DNA from: Colimorpha sp045597945
Lineage (GTDB): Bacteria; Bacteroidota; Bacteroidia; Bacteroidales; P3
DNA length: 37,963 nucleotides
Reading direction: 5' to 3'
Assembly: GCA_045597945.1 (NCBI GenBank)
Contig: JAZLLD010000001.1
Coordinates: 1-37,963, forward strand
The notes under the pieces are model-generated. The model searched no databases. It worked only from the letters and a program-made list of their open reading frames with translations, and was not told the DNA's origin. This document shows, piece after piece, positions 7,349 to 16,268 of this stretch. Position 1 is the stretch's first letter; each line of letters opens with the position of its first letter. Made by a program: the position numbers and the translations under genes.

Positions 7349-9433
7349 TTAGCTAATTTTGTCCCAATGGGGGAGGTCGTTGTTTTGTGCCACATGTTGC
7401 CGAAGCGGATAGTTGTCGGCCAGTTGCAATTCTGGATCACAGTCAAGTAGTGCTCTAATCTCATCTCGAGTTGTACAGACCAAAGGTTCATCATCCACAA
7501 TATCGGCCAGCTTCATTTCAAGCATACCGCTTTGCTGCAGGCCTTGAAGATCTCCAGGTCCGCGGAGTTTCAAGTCGGCTTCGGCAATGGCAAAACCATC
7601 AGTGGTAGCACACATTGTGTCGATACGTTGCTTGCTTGTGCGACTGAGCTCGTCTTTTGTCATCAGAATACAAAATGATTGTCCTCCACCACGGCCAACG
7701 CGTCCGCGAAGCTGATGTAACTGACTCAGTCCGAATCTTTCTGCGTTTTCAATCACCATCACGGTGGCATTTGGAACGTCCACACCGACTTCGATTACGG
7801 TAGTAGATACCATGATTTGAGTCTCGCCACGCTTGAATCGGTCCATCTCATAAGCCTTGGCATCAGCCGGCATCTGGCCATGGACTATGCTAATCTGATA
7901 TTGCGGTATGGGAAAACTGCGAGAAATGCTCTCGTATCCGTCCATCAAATCTTTCAGATCGCTCTTCTCGCTTTCGTTAATAAGCGGATAGACTACATAT
8001 ACTTGGCGTCCTTGGGCTATTTGTTGGCGCATGAAGTTGAATAGCAGAAGCCGTTGGGCGTCAGTTCCGTGGGAGGTCTGTATGGGCTGTCTTCCCGGAG
8101 GAAGTTCGTCAATTACAGAACAGTCTAGGTCGGCATATAAAGTCATGGCCAAAGTTCGTGGAATTGGTGTGGCTGTCATTACTAGGATATGGGGCGGAAT
8201 GACGCCTTTTGCCCATAGTTTTGCGCGTTGTTGCACTCCGAATCGGTGTTGTTCGTCAATTACCACATATCCGAGACGCGGAAATACAACATCGTTTTCA
8301 ATCAAGGCATGAGTGCCAATGAGAATATCTATTTCGCCTGCAGCCAAGCGCTGCTTAATCTTTTTCTTCTGACTTTGTTTGAGTGATCCGACTAGTAGCT
8401 CTACCGAAATATCCAGTCCTTCAAGCATCTTTTGGAAGTTTAGGAAATGTTGCGTGGCAAGTATTTCGGTGGGAGCCATCATGCAGGCCTGGCATTGATT
8501 GTCCAGGGCAATCAGTATGGTCATGAGTGCCACCAGCGTTTTGCCGCTGCCGACATCACCTTGCAGCAGTCGGTTCATCTGTCTGCCGCTTCGCATGTCT
8601 TGCCTAATTTCTTTGATCACGCGTTTTTGTGCACCGGTCAAAGGAAATGGCAGTTTTGTGTTGTAGAAATTATTGAAGTGGTCGCCCACGATGCTGAATA
8701 TATGCCCCATGGAGCATCGTAGCCGTGAGGTGCGACTGTATTGATAGTCAAGTTGGTGGTAAAAGAGTTCCTCGAATTTCTCCCTGTAGATGGCTTGTTG
8801 CCATTGTTCCATATTGGCAGGATAGTGCATGCATCGAAGGGCTTGTGTGCGCCCCATCAGTTTGTATTTTGCGATGATGTTATGAGGGAGCGTCTCGGGA
8901 AGGTATTGCGGCATGGCCTGCATTAAGGATTCAGTCATTCGCGATATGGCCTTGGAACTAATGCCTTTGGCTTTGGCCTTTTCCGTTGTCCGATACACGG
9001 GCATGAGTGCATGGGCCATTTGGGCGTCGCCGGCGGCAATTTCTAAATCCGGATGAGCAATCTGCCAAGTAGAGCCAAATAGGGTCGGCTTACCCATTAC
9101 ATTATAAATAGTGTTGGGCTTCAGTGTGTCTTTAATCCATTTAATACCTTGGAACCATACCAACATCATCGAACCTGTACCATCACAAAATGTGGCTTCC
9201 ATTCTCATAGAGCGGCCGGTGGTGATTGTTCTCAGGTCGCTGATTCTTCCGCGGAAAACCAGATAAGGTTCGTTGGGGTCAAAGTTGTCTAGTGTGCTCA
9301 CTTTTGAGCGGTCCACCATTCTGAATGGGAAATAATTTAAAAGGTCGTCAAAACTATGAATGTCAAGTTCTTTGGCGAGAATAGCGGCCTTCTGGGGTCC
9401 AACACCTTTTAAATATATGATTTCTGTATTGAT
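7349..9433 (-). CDS. recG: ATP-dependent DNA helicase RecG
   Basis: A branched-DNA translocase that regresses stalled forks and processes recombination intermediates. It has an OB-fold wedge domain, then SF2 motifs: GDVGSGKT (Walker A), VIDEQHRFG (DExx box), MTATPIPRT (motif III), and the RecG-specific GQMPADAKAYEMDRFKRGE and QLRGRVGRG segments. The first ATG is at 9319, giving 656 residues. However, the same frame continues upstream with conserved RecG N-terminal sequence (YLKGVGPQKA, then DDLLNYFPFR) up to a stop at 9443-9445. The upstream part contains no ATG, GTG or TTG, so initiation at a rare codon such as ATC at 9433-9431 (about 694 residues, the normal RecG size) is proposed. It follows coaD immediately. 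Confidence 0.93.
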   Translation of the reverse strand: MNTEIIYLKGVGPQKAAILAKELDIHSFDDLLNYFPFRMVDRSKVSTLDNFDPNEPYLVFRGRISDLRTITTGRSMRMEATFCDGTGSMMLVWFQGIKWIKDTLKPNTIYNVMGKPTLFGSTWQIAHPDLEIAAGDAQMAHALMPVYRTTEKAKAKGISSKAISRMTESLMQAMPQYLPETLPHNIIAKYKLMGRTQALRCMHYPANMEQWQQAIYREKFEELFYHQLDYQYSRTSRLRCSMGHIFSIVGDHFNNFYNTKLPFPLTGAQKRVIKEIRQDMRSGRQMNRLLQGDVGSGKTLVALMTILIALDNQCQACMMAPTEILATQHFLNFQKMLEGLDISVELLVGSLKQSQKKKIKQRLAAGEIDILIGTHALIENDVVFPRLGYVVIDEQHRFGVQQRAKLWAKGVIPPHILVMTATPIPRTLAMTLYADLDCSVIDELPPGRQPIQTSHGTDAQRLLLFNFMRQQIAQGRQVYVVYPLINESEKSDLKDLMDGYESISRSFPIPQYQISIVHGQMPADAKAYEMDRFKRGETQIMVSTTVIEVGVDVPNATVMVIENAERFGLSQLHQLRGRVGRGGGQSFCILMTKDELSRTSKQRIDTMCATTDGFAIAEADLKLRGPGDLQGLQQSGMLEMKLADIVDDEPLVCTTRDEIRALLDCDPELQLADNYPLRQHVAQNNDLPHWDKIS

Positions 9434-9438
9434 GGTGC

Positions 9439-9867
9439 TTACTTATTTTGAGTTTGATGGGTTAGTTTTTCGCGTTCCAATGTGCTGCTAATGTTTTTGT
9501 GAGCTAAGTCGGCCAGAAGTATGACAGTATCGATTGCGGGGTCTAATTGCTGGTTCACGGCAGCAATCGTCTGTTCGTATGCCAGATCTTTCTCATCGCG
9601 AACACCTCTTACAATGAATTTTGCGCCGACTTCGTGGCAAAGGTCTATTGTCATGCCGCTATAGGAGATGGCTTCTACATTCGGCTCTTCAGCGAACATA
9701 GAGCGGATCTTCTGTAGGCGCTCATCGGTAGAAAACATATACTGCTTTTCGCTATTGACACCTACAGCAACAATCACTTTGTCAAATATTTGCAAAGCTC
9801 TTTTCACGATAGCCTCGTGTCCCTTGGTGATAGGGTCGAACGAACCGGGAAACAGTGCAGTCTTCAT
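9439..9867 (-). CDS. coaD: Pantetheine-phosphate adenylyltransferase (PPAT)
   Basis: Catalyses the penultimate step of coenzyme A synthesis: ATP plus 4'-phosphopantetheine gives dephospho-CoA and pyrophosphate. The cytosolic nucleotidyltransferase fold is shown by GSFDPITKGH (residues 8-17, with the T-x-G-H nucleotide motif), RGVRDEKDLAYE (87-98) and ISSTLERE (126-133, the variant of the usual ISSTxVRE). At 142 residues it is slightly shorter than the usual 155-165, with a trimmed C-terminus. It lies 3 nt after the beta-barrel gene, and its stop codon falls beside the start region of recG, implying tight co-transcription. Confidence 0.95.
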   Translation of the reverse strand: MKTALFPGSFDPITKGHEAIVKRALQIFDKVIVAVGVNSEKQYMFSTDERLQKIRSMFAEEPNVEAISYSGMTIDLCHEVGAKFIVRGVRDEKDLAYEQTIAAVNQQLDPAIDTVILLADLAHKNISSTLEREKLTHQTQNK

Positions 9868-9870
9868 GTC

Positions 9871-10572
9871 TTAACGTCGCCTTTTTTTACTGGATTTCTT
9901 TTGTGTGCCGTATTTTGTATCGTCGTCGCCGAACTCCCAAAGAAGTCGAATCTGCACAGATTGGTTGTAGCAGTCGTTGGCCCAGCTTTGTTGTCCGTGA
10001 ACATAGTTAAAATGCCAATCCTTCTTGACTTTCATGATCGAATATTGGTATCTGGCGCTGAACGACAAGCCTTTCCAAAAGTTGAATCTCAGTTCAATGG
10101 CTGGGGCAAGGTCGTTTTTCAAGAACTGCATATCGTTGGTGTCTGGGATAAAATAATCGGGATTGTATTTTATCAAACCGTGAGGCTGTGATACGAGTCG
10201 GCCATAAACCATGCCTAGACCAACCTGGATGCCACCTTTGGGGTCATGAAAGAAGAAGGTGAGAGGTATATCTACATAATGCAGATCCAAGTCGATGTTG
10301 TAGAAATTCCGGTCTGAATGAGCATTATGGTAGACTCCTCGGCAACTGTAGTCTGTCTCCACGGCAATGCCCCATAAACCGCGTTCGTCCAGATTGGCGT
10401 AAGCACCCACACCACCAGTAAAACCCCAGTGGTCCATACCTTTAAGCTCGTCGCCCTCAATCTGCGAACCTATGGCTCCGGCATTCACATAAGCGTGGAT
10501 ACGCTGGGCATAGACTTGGTTTATGCCCAATAGAAGGGATAATATGGCAAGTATTTTTACTGTAGTTTTCAT
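9871..10572 (-). CDS. Outer-membrane beta-barrel protein (PorT/OmpW-like class)
   Basis: A 233-residue protein with a clear signal peptide (cleavage after QVYAQ, about residue 22), followed by alternating hydrophobic and aromatic strands typical of a small eight-strand barrel of the outer-membrane beta-barrel families found in Bacteroidota. The last strand (VQIRLLWEF) is followed by a tail of about 18 residues rich in Lys and Arg (KKSSKKRRR at the extreme C-terminus). This is unusual, because such barrels normally end in an aromatic residue. Its start overlaps the stop of the glycosyltransferase gene by four bases (ATGA), so the two are translationally coupled. The specific role is not known; similarity to the T9SS protein PorT is only a possibility. 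Confidence 0.75.
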   Translation of the reverse strand: MKTTVKILAILSLLLGINQVYAQRIHAYVNAGAIGSQIEGDELKGMDHWGFTGGVGAYANLDERGLWGIAVETDYSCRGVYHNAHSDRNFYNIDLDLHYVDIPLTFFFHDPKGGIQVGLGMVYGRLVSQPHGLIKYNPDYFIPDTNDMQFLKNDLAPAIELRFNFWKGLSFSARYQYSIMKVKKDWHFNYVHGQQSWANDCYNQSVQIRLLWEFGDDDTKYGTQKKSSKKRRR

Positions 10573-12509
10573 ATCTTGTTTATGTTCTTTAAAATAATTT
10601 GTAGGTCGGTAGTGATTTTGTAGTTTCGTAAATATCTGAGTTCTAGTCGTTCTTTTGCTTCAGGAGTAAGGCTTTGTGCTTTACCCGGGATGGCGTTGGC
10701 CGGTGAGAAGATTCCGCACTTGGTCTCGTTGCCATCGGTCCCGATCCATGTCACTCTTCCCAGCAGCACTTGGGCGCAGTGGACAAAATAGTGTTTTTTA
10801 TCTTTTTGAATCCAGAATAGGATAGGGGAGAGGCAGATTAGTAGAATGGCCACGGTGATGTCCAGCAGGCGCTTGTTGCGTTGATTCAGAGGGCTCACGA
10901 TGGTCTGCAACTCTTCGGCATAGAGATCCTCGGTACTATTGATGCTGTTCCTGCCGATGATGAAGTCGCTGTCGCTAGGAACTATTTTATATTCCACTTG
11001 TTGCTTCCTTCCGGGCAGTTGGCCCAGTTGAGTCATCAAGTCGATTATCTGCTGTATGGTAATATCTTTGCTGCAGAAAATCAGTTCGTCCGCTTTATAA
11101 CATGCAAGAGTCTCGTTTAGTTTGGCATAATTAGGAATTCCTTCCATTGTGGCTACTACCTTAGCGCAGCCCAAAACATCGTAAAGCCTTTTTACGCGTT
11201 CCACTTCTTCTTTTCCGCCCACGATGATGCAACTCCGCAATGATTTTGGTCGCATATCGTAACCTTTCACATGCAACATGCTGAGTATGCCTCTAATACC
11301 TAGTTGCGACAATAAGGTCCATGCGCTGCCGAGCAACAATAGTGCTCGGGAATATCTTTGGCTTTCATTCAGCAGGGAATAGAACACCAGCAATAGTGCG
11401 CTTCCAACTGCCATGCCTTTGACTATCCTCATCAGTTTCACGGGCTTGGAGTATCCTCCGTAAAGCCAACTGCCAAACATCAATAATAAAATGTACAGCG
11501 GAATTACCAGCCATGTGTATTCGGGAGGATAGTAGTTGACATTCTCAGCCCAATGAGTGGCCCAAAGCTGTTTGATGGCCAAGAAACCGGCAAATGCGAA
11601 GCCGAAATCGGCAAGTGGCAATGCGATCGCTTGTGCCATTCGCTTGAGCCAGGCCAGCGATGCTCTTCCCCAGATGGCTATGTGCAGCATCATGTTGAAG
11701 AGTTTGGCGTTATTCCCTGAGAAATAGCGCTCAACAAAAATTGACATGGCATTGTAGAATGTATAAACATAATTCATGCTGCCATGTTTTGTGCATTCGC
11801 CTTTGTAGTGTATGATTCGTGTCTCGGGGTAGTAGTAGTTCTCAAAGCCGGCCAGTTTGATGCGCCAGGAAAAGTCAATGTCTTCGCCGTACATGAAATA
11901 GCTTTCGTCCAGCAGACCTACTTTTTCTATAGCCTTGCGGCTGATCATCAGGAATGCGCCGGGCAGGATGTCCACTTTGTTGGTCTCGTTATCGTCCAAA
12001 TGCCCCATGTAATAGGCCGCAAAACGGCGGGAGTGAGGAAACAGCCGAATCAGTCCGCTGATTTTGTAGAACGATGTGGCCGGCGTAGGAAAACCGCGTT
12101 TGCTTTCTTTCAGATATGTTCCCTCGCCATTGATCATCTTCACGGCCAGCCCTCCGCAGTCGGGATGGGAGGCATAGAAGTCCACACATTTTGCAAGGGT
12201 GTCGCGTTCCACGACGGTGTCGGGGTTGAGTAGCAGCATAATATCGCCTTTGGCTTCGCGCAATGCCTGGTTGTTGGCCTTGGCAAATCCGACATTGTCG
12301 GTGTTTGCAATCAGTCTCACCTGGGGGAATTTCTCCCGAACCATTTCCACCGAACCATCCACTGATGCATTGTCTACAACCCACACCTCCAAGTCGAGGT
12401 GCTTATCGTTGCTTCCGGACAATGTGCGGTCGCTGCCAAACACCGACTCTAGGCATTGTTCTAGGAAGTACTTGACGTTGTAGTTGACGATTACTATGCT
12501 TAATGTCAT
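10569..12509 (-). CDS. Family 2 glycosyltransferase fused to membrane segment and degenerate sugar-transferase region
   Basis: Residues 1-250 or so form a GT-A glycosyltransferase of the rhamnosyltransferase type: VVDNASVDGS (UDP/dTDP-sugar site), LLLNPDTVV (DxD-like), and MYGEDIDFSWR (catalytic-base region). Residues of about 290-420 contain several membrane helices. The C-terminal part resembles the polyprenyl-phosphate sugar transferase (WcaJ) family: a CIIVGG nucleotide-binding-like start, NKRLLDITVAILL near residue 545, and a final YLRNYKITTDLQIILKN. The middle of that family's catalytic block (the KFRSM region and acidic residues) is not recognisable, so the initiating transferase activity is probably lost. 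A role in surface polysaccharide or LPS synthesis is inferred. It starts 82 nt after topA and is coupled to the beta-barrel gene. Confidence 0.88.
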   Translation of the reverse strand: MTLSIVIVNYNVKYFLEQCLESVFGSDRTLSGSNDKHLDLEVWVVDNASVDGSVEMVREKFPQVRLIANTDNVGFAKANNQALREAKGDIMLLLNPDTVVERDTLAKCVDFYASHPDCGGLAVKMINGEGTYLKESKRGFPTPATSFYKISGLIRLFPHSRRFAAYYMGHLDDNETNKVDILPGAFLMISRKAIEKVGLLDESYFMYGEDIDFSWRIKLAGFENYYYPETRIIHYKGECTKHGSMNYVYTFYNAMSIFVERYFSGNNAKLFNMMLHIAIWGRASLAWLKRMAQAIALPLADFGFAFAGFLAIKQLWATHWAENVNYYPPEYTWLVIPLYILLLMFGSWLYGGYSKPVKLMRIVKGMAVGSALLLVFYSLLNESQRYSRALLLLGSAWTLLSQLGIRGILSMLHVKGYDMRPKSLRSCIIVGGKEEVERVKRLYDVLGCAKVVATMEGIPNYAKLNETLACYKADELIFCSKDITIQQIIDLMTQLGQLPGRKQQVEYKIVPSDSDFIIGRNSINSTEDLYAEELQTIVSPLNQRNKRLLDITVAILLICLSPILFWIQKDKKHYFVHCAQVLLGRVTWIGTDGNETKCGIFSPANAIPGKAQSLTPEAKERLELRYLRNYKITTDLQIILKNINKI

Positions 12510-12523
12510 TTAATTAGGTATAA

Positions 12524-12579
12524 GTGAAATTTAAGAGCAAGCCACTGCTTTTTGAGAGGTGGCCGCTCTTAAATTCCAC
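12524..12579 (-). terminator. Long inverted repeat downstream of topA
   Basis: A 15-bp arm at 12524-12538 pairs with 12565-12579 with one mismatch, enclosing a second 5-bp stem (GCCAC at 12541-12545 with GTGGC at 12559-12563). It begins 13 nt past the topA stop. No strong U tract follows on the minus strand, so it could be a terminator, an attenuator limiting readthrough into the glycosyltransferase gene, or an RNA-stability hairpin. Confidence 0.55.
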
Positions 12580-12591
12580 TTTGCTATATGT

Positions 12592-14943
12592 TTATTGTTC
12601 AGTTTTCTTTTTGCGGCCACGAGGTTTCTTCACACCGGCGTTGGAGATAATCTCAACAGCCTCTTCGATGCTCATCTCCAGTGGGTTGGCGGCTTTAGGA
12701 AGGCGGAAGTTCTCGTTTTTGTAAGTCAGGTAAGGGCCATAGCGGCCGATATTGCTGCTTACCACTTCGCCTTCGTGTACGCCGATCTCATGGGGATACA
12801 GGGCGCGCAGGCGCTCTTTCTCTTCTTCTGCCACACGTTTCACTTTGATGATCTCAATGCAACGGTCTAAGCTAACCTCGTAAGGATCGTCGTTCTTGGA
12901 AAGCGAGTAGAATTTCTTGTCCAGACGGACGTAAGGTCCGAATTTTCCGATGCTTACAATCACGTCGTGACCTTCAAACTGTCCTACGGTGCGAGGCAGC
13001 TCGAACAGTGCCAAAGCTTCTTCCAGAGTAATGCTCTCAATGCTCTGGCCCTTCTTCATGCTGGCAAACTTGGGCTTTTCCTCGTTGGAGGTGTCGCCAA
13101 GCTGCACAAGGGTGCCGTAGCGGCCGATTTTGGCATACAGCTTCTTGCCCGTCTTGGGGTCGGTGCCAATTTCGCGGCTGCCGGTAGTGCGATGGCTGTT
13201 CTGCTGGGTCTGGCGGATATTCTTGTGGAAAGGCACATAGAACTTATCGATGACCTTGCGCCATTCCTTCTTGCCGGATGCGATTTCGTCGAAATCCTTC
13301 TCGACGGCTGCGGTGAAGTTGTAGTCGATGATGTCGGTGAAGTGTTCCATCAAGAATGCGTTCACCACGCTTCCGATATCCGAGGGGAAGAGTTTGCCCT
13401 TTTCGGCGCCGGTCTTTTCGGTGCGGTTCTCGGTGCTGATTGAACCGTCTTTGAGCATAATGGCTTTGCTTTCAATCAACTGCGGTTCGCTGTCTTCTTT
13501 GATGACGTATTCGCGTTTCAGAATGGTGCTGACGGTGGGTGCGAACGTGGAAGGACGGCCGATGCCGAGAGCTTCCAGTTTCTGGATGAGGCTGGCCTCG
13601 GAATAACGGGGTGCATGTTTGGTGTGATGTTCCAATGCTTCCGCAATTTCCAGGTTGAGCTGCATGCCCTCAATCAGTTTGGGCAGGGTGCGGGTGTTGT
13701 CGAGGTTCTCATCCTCGGGTTCGTCATCGGTGCTCTCGCGGTATACTTTCAGGAAGCCGTCAAATCTAACCTGCTCACCTTGGCATACGAATTTCTCTTC
13801 ATGACCGCTGATGTTGATTTCAACGATGGTCTTTTCTATCTCGGCGTCAGCCATCTGAGATGCGATGGCGCGTTTCCAAATCAGTTCATAGAGGCGACGC
13901 TGTGCGGCATCGGCATTGATGGAGGTGTTCTCCATGTAGGTGGGGCGGATTGCCTCGTGCGCTTCCTGTGCGCCCTTGGTCTTGGTCTGGTAGCGGCGGG
14001 TCTTCACATAGTTCTCGCCATAGAGCTTAGAAATCTCTTTCTGAGCCATATCCAGTGCCAGGTCGCTCAAGTTCACGCTGTCGGTACGCATGTAGGTGAT
14101 GAAACCGTTTTCGTACAGCTGCTGGGCAATCTGCATGGTGCGGGCCACGCTGAATCCGAGTTTGCGGCTGGCTTCCTGTTGCAGGGTGGAAGTGGTGAAA
14201 GGAGGTGCGGGAGTGCGCTTGGCAGGCTTGGTGTCGATAGTCTGCACCTTATAGGAGCAGCCGATCATGCTCTGCAAGAATGCGGTAGCCTCTTCCTCGG
14301 TGTCGTAGCGGCGGCTCAGTTCGGCCAACACCTGCATACGGCCGCTGGTGGGATGGAATTGTGCGGTTACGCGGAAGAAACTCTGGCTGACGAAGTTGCG
14401 GATTTCTTCCTCGCGTTCGACTACCAAACGTACGGCTACGCTTTGTACTCGTCCTGCACTCAGTGCGGGTTTGATTTTGGCCCAAAGAATGGGGCTGATC
14501 TCATAACCCACAAGGCGGTCCAACACGCGGCGAGCCTGCTGTGCATCAACCAGATTGATATTGATGTCGCGGGGGTTCTCAATAGCATGCAGGATGGCAT
14601 TTTTGGTAATTTCGTTGAATGCGATGCGCTTGGTCATCTGCGGGTTCAGCTTCAGGGCTTCCTGCAGGTGCCATGCGATGGCCTCTCCTTCGCGGTCTTC
14701 ATCGGATGCCAACCAAACCATGTCGGCCTCCTTCACAGCTTTTTTCAAATCGGTTACCAGCTTGTGCTTCTCTTCCGTGATTTGGTACTCGGGCTCGTAC
14801 TGGTTCTCGATGTCGATGCTCATTTCCTTCTTGGCCAGGTCGCGGATGTGGCCGTTGCACGACTTCACCACATAATCCTTACCCAAGATTTTTTCGATGG
14901 TTCCCACTTTGGTAGGAGACTCAACAATTACAAGGTTCTTCAT
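12592..14943 (-). CDS. topA: DNA topoisomerase I (type IA, omega protein)
   Basis: Relaxes negative supercoils by single-strand cleavage and passage. The 783-residue protein has an N-terminal Toprim domain (VIVESPTKVGTIEKIL; DEDREGEAIAWHL), the QARRVLDRLVGY core, and the active-site tyrosine in ITYMRTDS (Tyr284). The C-terminus has no Cys4 zinc fingers. Instead it carries glycine-rich topoisomerase modules (KIGRYGTLVQLG, SIGKFGPYVRL, NIGRYGPYLTY) and ends in a basic tail PRGRKKKTEQ, as in other Bacteroidota. It is transcribed from its own promoter near 15049-15078 with a leader of about 100 nt. Confidence 0.97.
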   Translation of the reverse strand: MKNLVIVESPTKVGTIEKILGKDYVVKSCNGHIRDLAKKEMSIDIENQYEPEYQITEEKHKLVTDLKKAVKEADMVWLASDEDREGEAIAWHLQEALKLNPQMTKRIAFNEITKNAILHAIENPRDININLVDAQQARRVLDRLVGYEISPILWAKIKPALSAGRVQSVAVRLVVEREEEIRNFVSQSFFRVTAQFHPTSGRMQVLAELSRRYDTEEEATAFLQSMIGCSYKVQTIDTKPAKRTPAPPFTTSTLQQEASRKLGFSVARTMQIAQQLYENGFITYMRTDSVNLSDLALDMAQKEISKLYGENYVKTRRYQTKTKGAQEAHEAIRPTYMENTSINADAAQRRLYELIWKRAIASQMADAEIEKTIVEINISGHEEKFVCQGEQVRFDGFLKVYRESTDDEPEDENLDNTRTLPKLIEGMQLNLEIAEALEHHTKHAPRYSEASLIQKLEALGIGRPSTFAPTVSTILKREYVIKEDSEPQLIESKAIMLKDGSISTENRTEKTGAEKGKLFPSDIGSVVNAFLMEHFTDIIDYNFTAAVEKDFDEIASGKKEWRKVIDKFYVPFHKNIRQTQQNSHRTTGSREIGTDPKTGKKLYAKIGRYGTLVQLGDTSNEEKPKFASMKKGQSIESITLEEALALFELPRTVGQFEGHDVIVSIGKFGPYVRLDKKFYSLSKNDDPYEVSLDRCIEIIKVKRVAEEEKERLRALYPHEIGVHEGEVVSSNIGRYGPYLTYKNENFRLPKAANPLEMSIEEAVEIISNAGVKKPRGRKKKTEQ

Positions 14944-15048
14944 ATATTGTATTATTTATTTCTAAATGAATTTAAAATATGCTATCGTGTGTTATTTCAG
15001 TTGTTTGTAAATAATATATATTATATATTGTATGCATGAATTTTTTTG

Positions 15049-15078
15049 CAAATATACAAACCTTTTTCGAATAACAAA
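15049..15078 (-). promoter_or_regulatory. topA: Bacteroidota-type promoter of topA
   Basis: On the minus strand, TTTG (15075-15078) and TATATTTG (15049-15056) match the -33 and -7 elements with an 18-nt spacer, the same spacing as the ffs promoter. The predicted start is near 15043, leaving an AT-rich leader of about 100 nt before the topA ATG at 14943. Confidence 0.75.
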
Positions 15079-15128
15079 GTTTTTTTTTCTTTATGTACAG
15101 ATTTCGCTGTCCGGAATGTGCCGTGCCG

Positions 15129-16268
15129 TTACCAGCTCAAGCCCTTTTTCACCAGCCAGGCTTGGGCGTCCTTGTTGCCCAGTCGGGCGGCCTTCTTGTA
15201 GGCGCTCTGCTCTTTGCGCTCTGCCTTTTTTTGCTTGCCGTAGAGCTCGGCCAGGAACATATAGGTCTCGGGGTCGGTAGTGCAGAGGTTGGTGGAGCGG
15301 ATAAAGCTTTGTATGGCCTTATCGTCCTTTCCCCATTTGGTGTAGGCCTTGCCGATGTATTTGTGAGCCGAGGCGTCGTTGGGTCGGATGTTCAGGGCGC
15401 GTTTGTGGTAGGCGATGGCCTGGTCGTAGTGGCCTTGGTCGCAATACACGGTGCCGATGCGGTTCAGGGTAGGTGTGTGCAGGCTGTCGTATTCAAGAAT
15501 CTGCTTGTAGCATTCCAGGGCGCGAGGCGCGTCGTTTCGCATGCGGTAGGCATAGGCTAACGCAGTATAAAGGCGTATGTTGCGCGGATTGCGTCGCAGA
15601 CCTTGCTTCAGCAGTTTGATGGCCATTTCTTGGCTGTTGCGGATGCAGTAGAGCGAGCCTAGATTGTAATATGCTTCGGCAAATGTGCTATCCAACTGGA
15701 TGGCACGTTTGAAATGTTTCATGGCCTCGGGGTGGTTGCCTTTGCGGAATTGGATGTAGCCCATCACGTTTTCGCCGCGAGCAAATTTGGGGTCGGCCTT
15801 CAATGCGCGGGTTGCCCACGAGATGGCGTTCACATGTTGGTCGCGCTGGGTCTCGACGTATGCCATCATGGTCATGGCCAGGGCCGAAGCGGTGTCCATT
15901 TCTATGGCTCTGGACGCCACGTGTTTAGCGCTGTCTAAGTCGTTGAGCTGTATGAGGCAGTAGGCTTGGTGTGCCAAAGCCTCGCAGGTGTGGCTCTGCT
16001 CAAGTAGGGCGATGGCTTCGTCGAAATATTCCTTCTGCTCGCAGATGATGCCCAACAGCCGCTGGGTTTCGCCGCTGGGGTCGCCTTCCGGGCGTTCCAG
16101 GGCTTGGCGGTAATAGCGCTCGGCCAGTTCGGTCAGCCCGATTTTCTCGGCATTAATACCTTTCTCGCGCAGTTGGGCCACGGTGAGTGCGGATTCGTCG
16201 TCCTGTGCCAAAACGCAGGGCGCAAACATCAGTGCCAGTATGCAAAAACAAATTATTCTTTTCATCAT
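15129..16268 (-). CDS. Secreted tetratricopeptide-repeat protein
   Basis: A 379-residue protein with a signal peptide (MMKRIICFCILALMFAPCVLAQ), so it acts in the periplasm or envelope. After a short linker it is almost entirely TPR motifs: at least nine 34-residue helical pairs recognisable by Y-N-L-G and A-x-x-x-Y-x-x-A-L-x-x-x-P patterns, for example AYYNLGSLYCIRNSQEMAIKLLK-like stretches and YHKRALNIRPNDASAHKYIG. TPR proteins scaffold protein complexes; the partner is unknown. The gene is upstream of topA on the same strand, but topA has its own promoter. Confidence 0.88.
   Translation of the reverse strand: MMKRIICFCILALMFAPCVLAQDDESALTVAQLREKGINAEKIGLTELAERYYRQALERPEGDPSGETQRLLGIICEQKEYFDEAIALLEQSHTCEALAHQAYCLIQLNDLDSAKHVASRAIEMDTASALAMTMMAYVETQRDQHVNAISWATRALKADPKFARGENVMGYIQFRKGNHPEAMKHFKRAIQLDSTFAEAYYNLGSLYCIRNSQEMAIKLLKQGLRRNPRNIRLYTALAYAYRMRNDAPRALECYKQILEYDSLHTPTLNRIGTVYCDQGHYDQAIAYHKRALNIRPNDASAHKYIGKAYTKWGKDDKAIQSFIRSTNLCTTDPETYMFLAELYGKQKKAERKEQSAYKKAARLGNKDAQAWLVKKGLSW

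Noticed and set aside
13615..15039. 474-codon plus-strand ORF opposite topA
   Set aside because: Antisense to the well-conserved topA coding sequence; no domain or start-site support.
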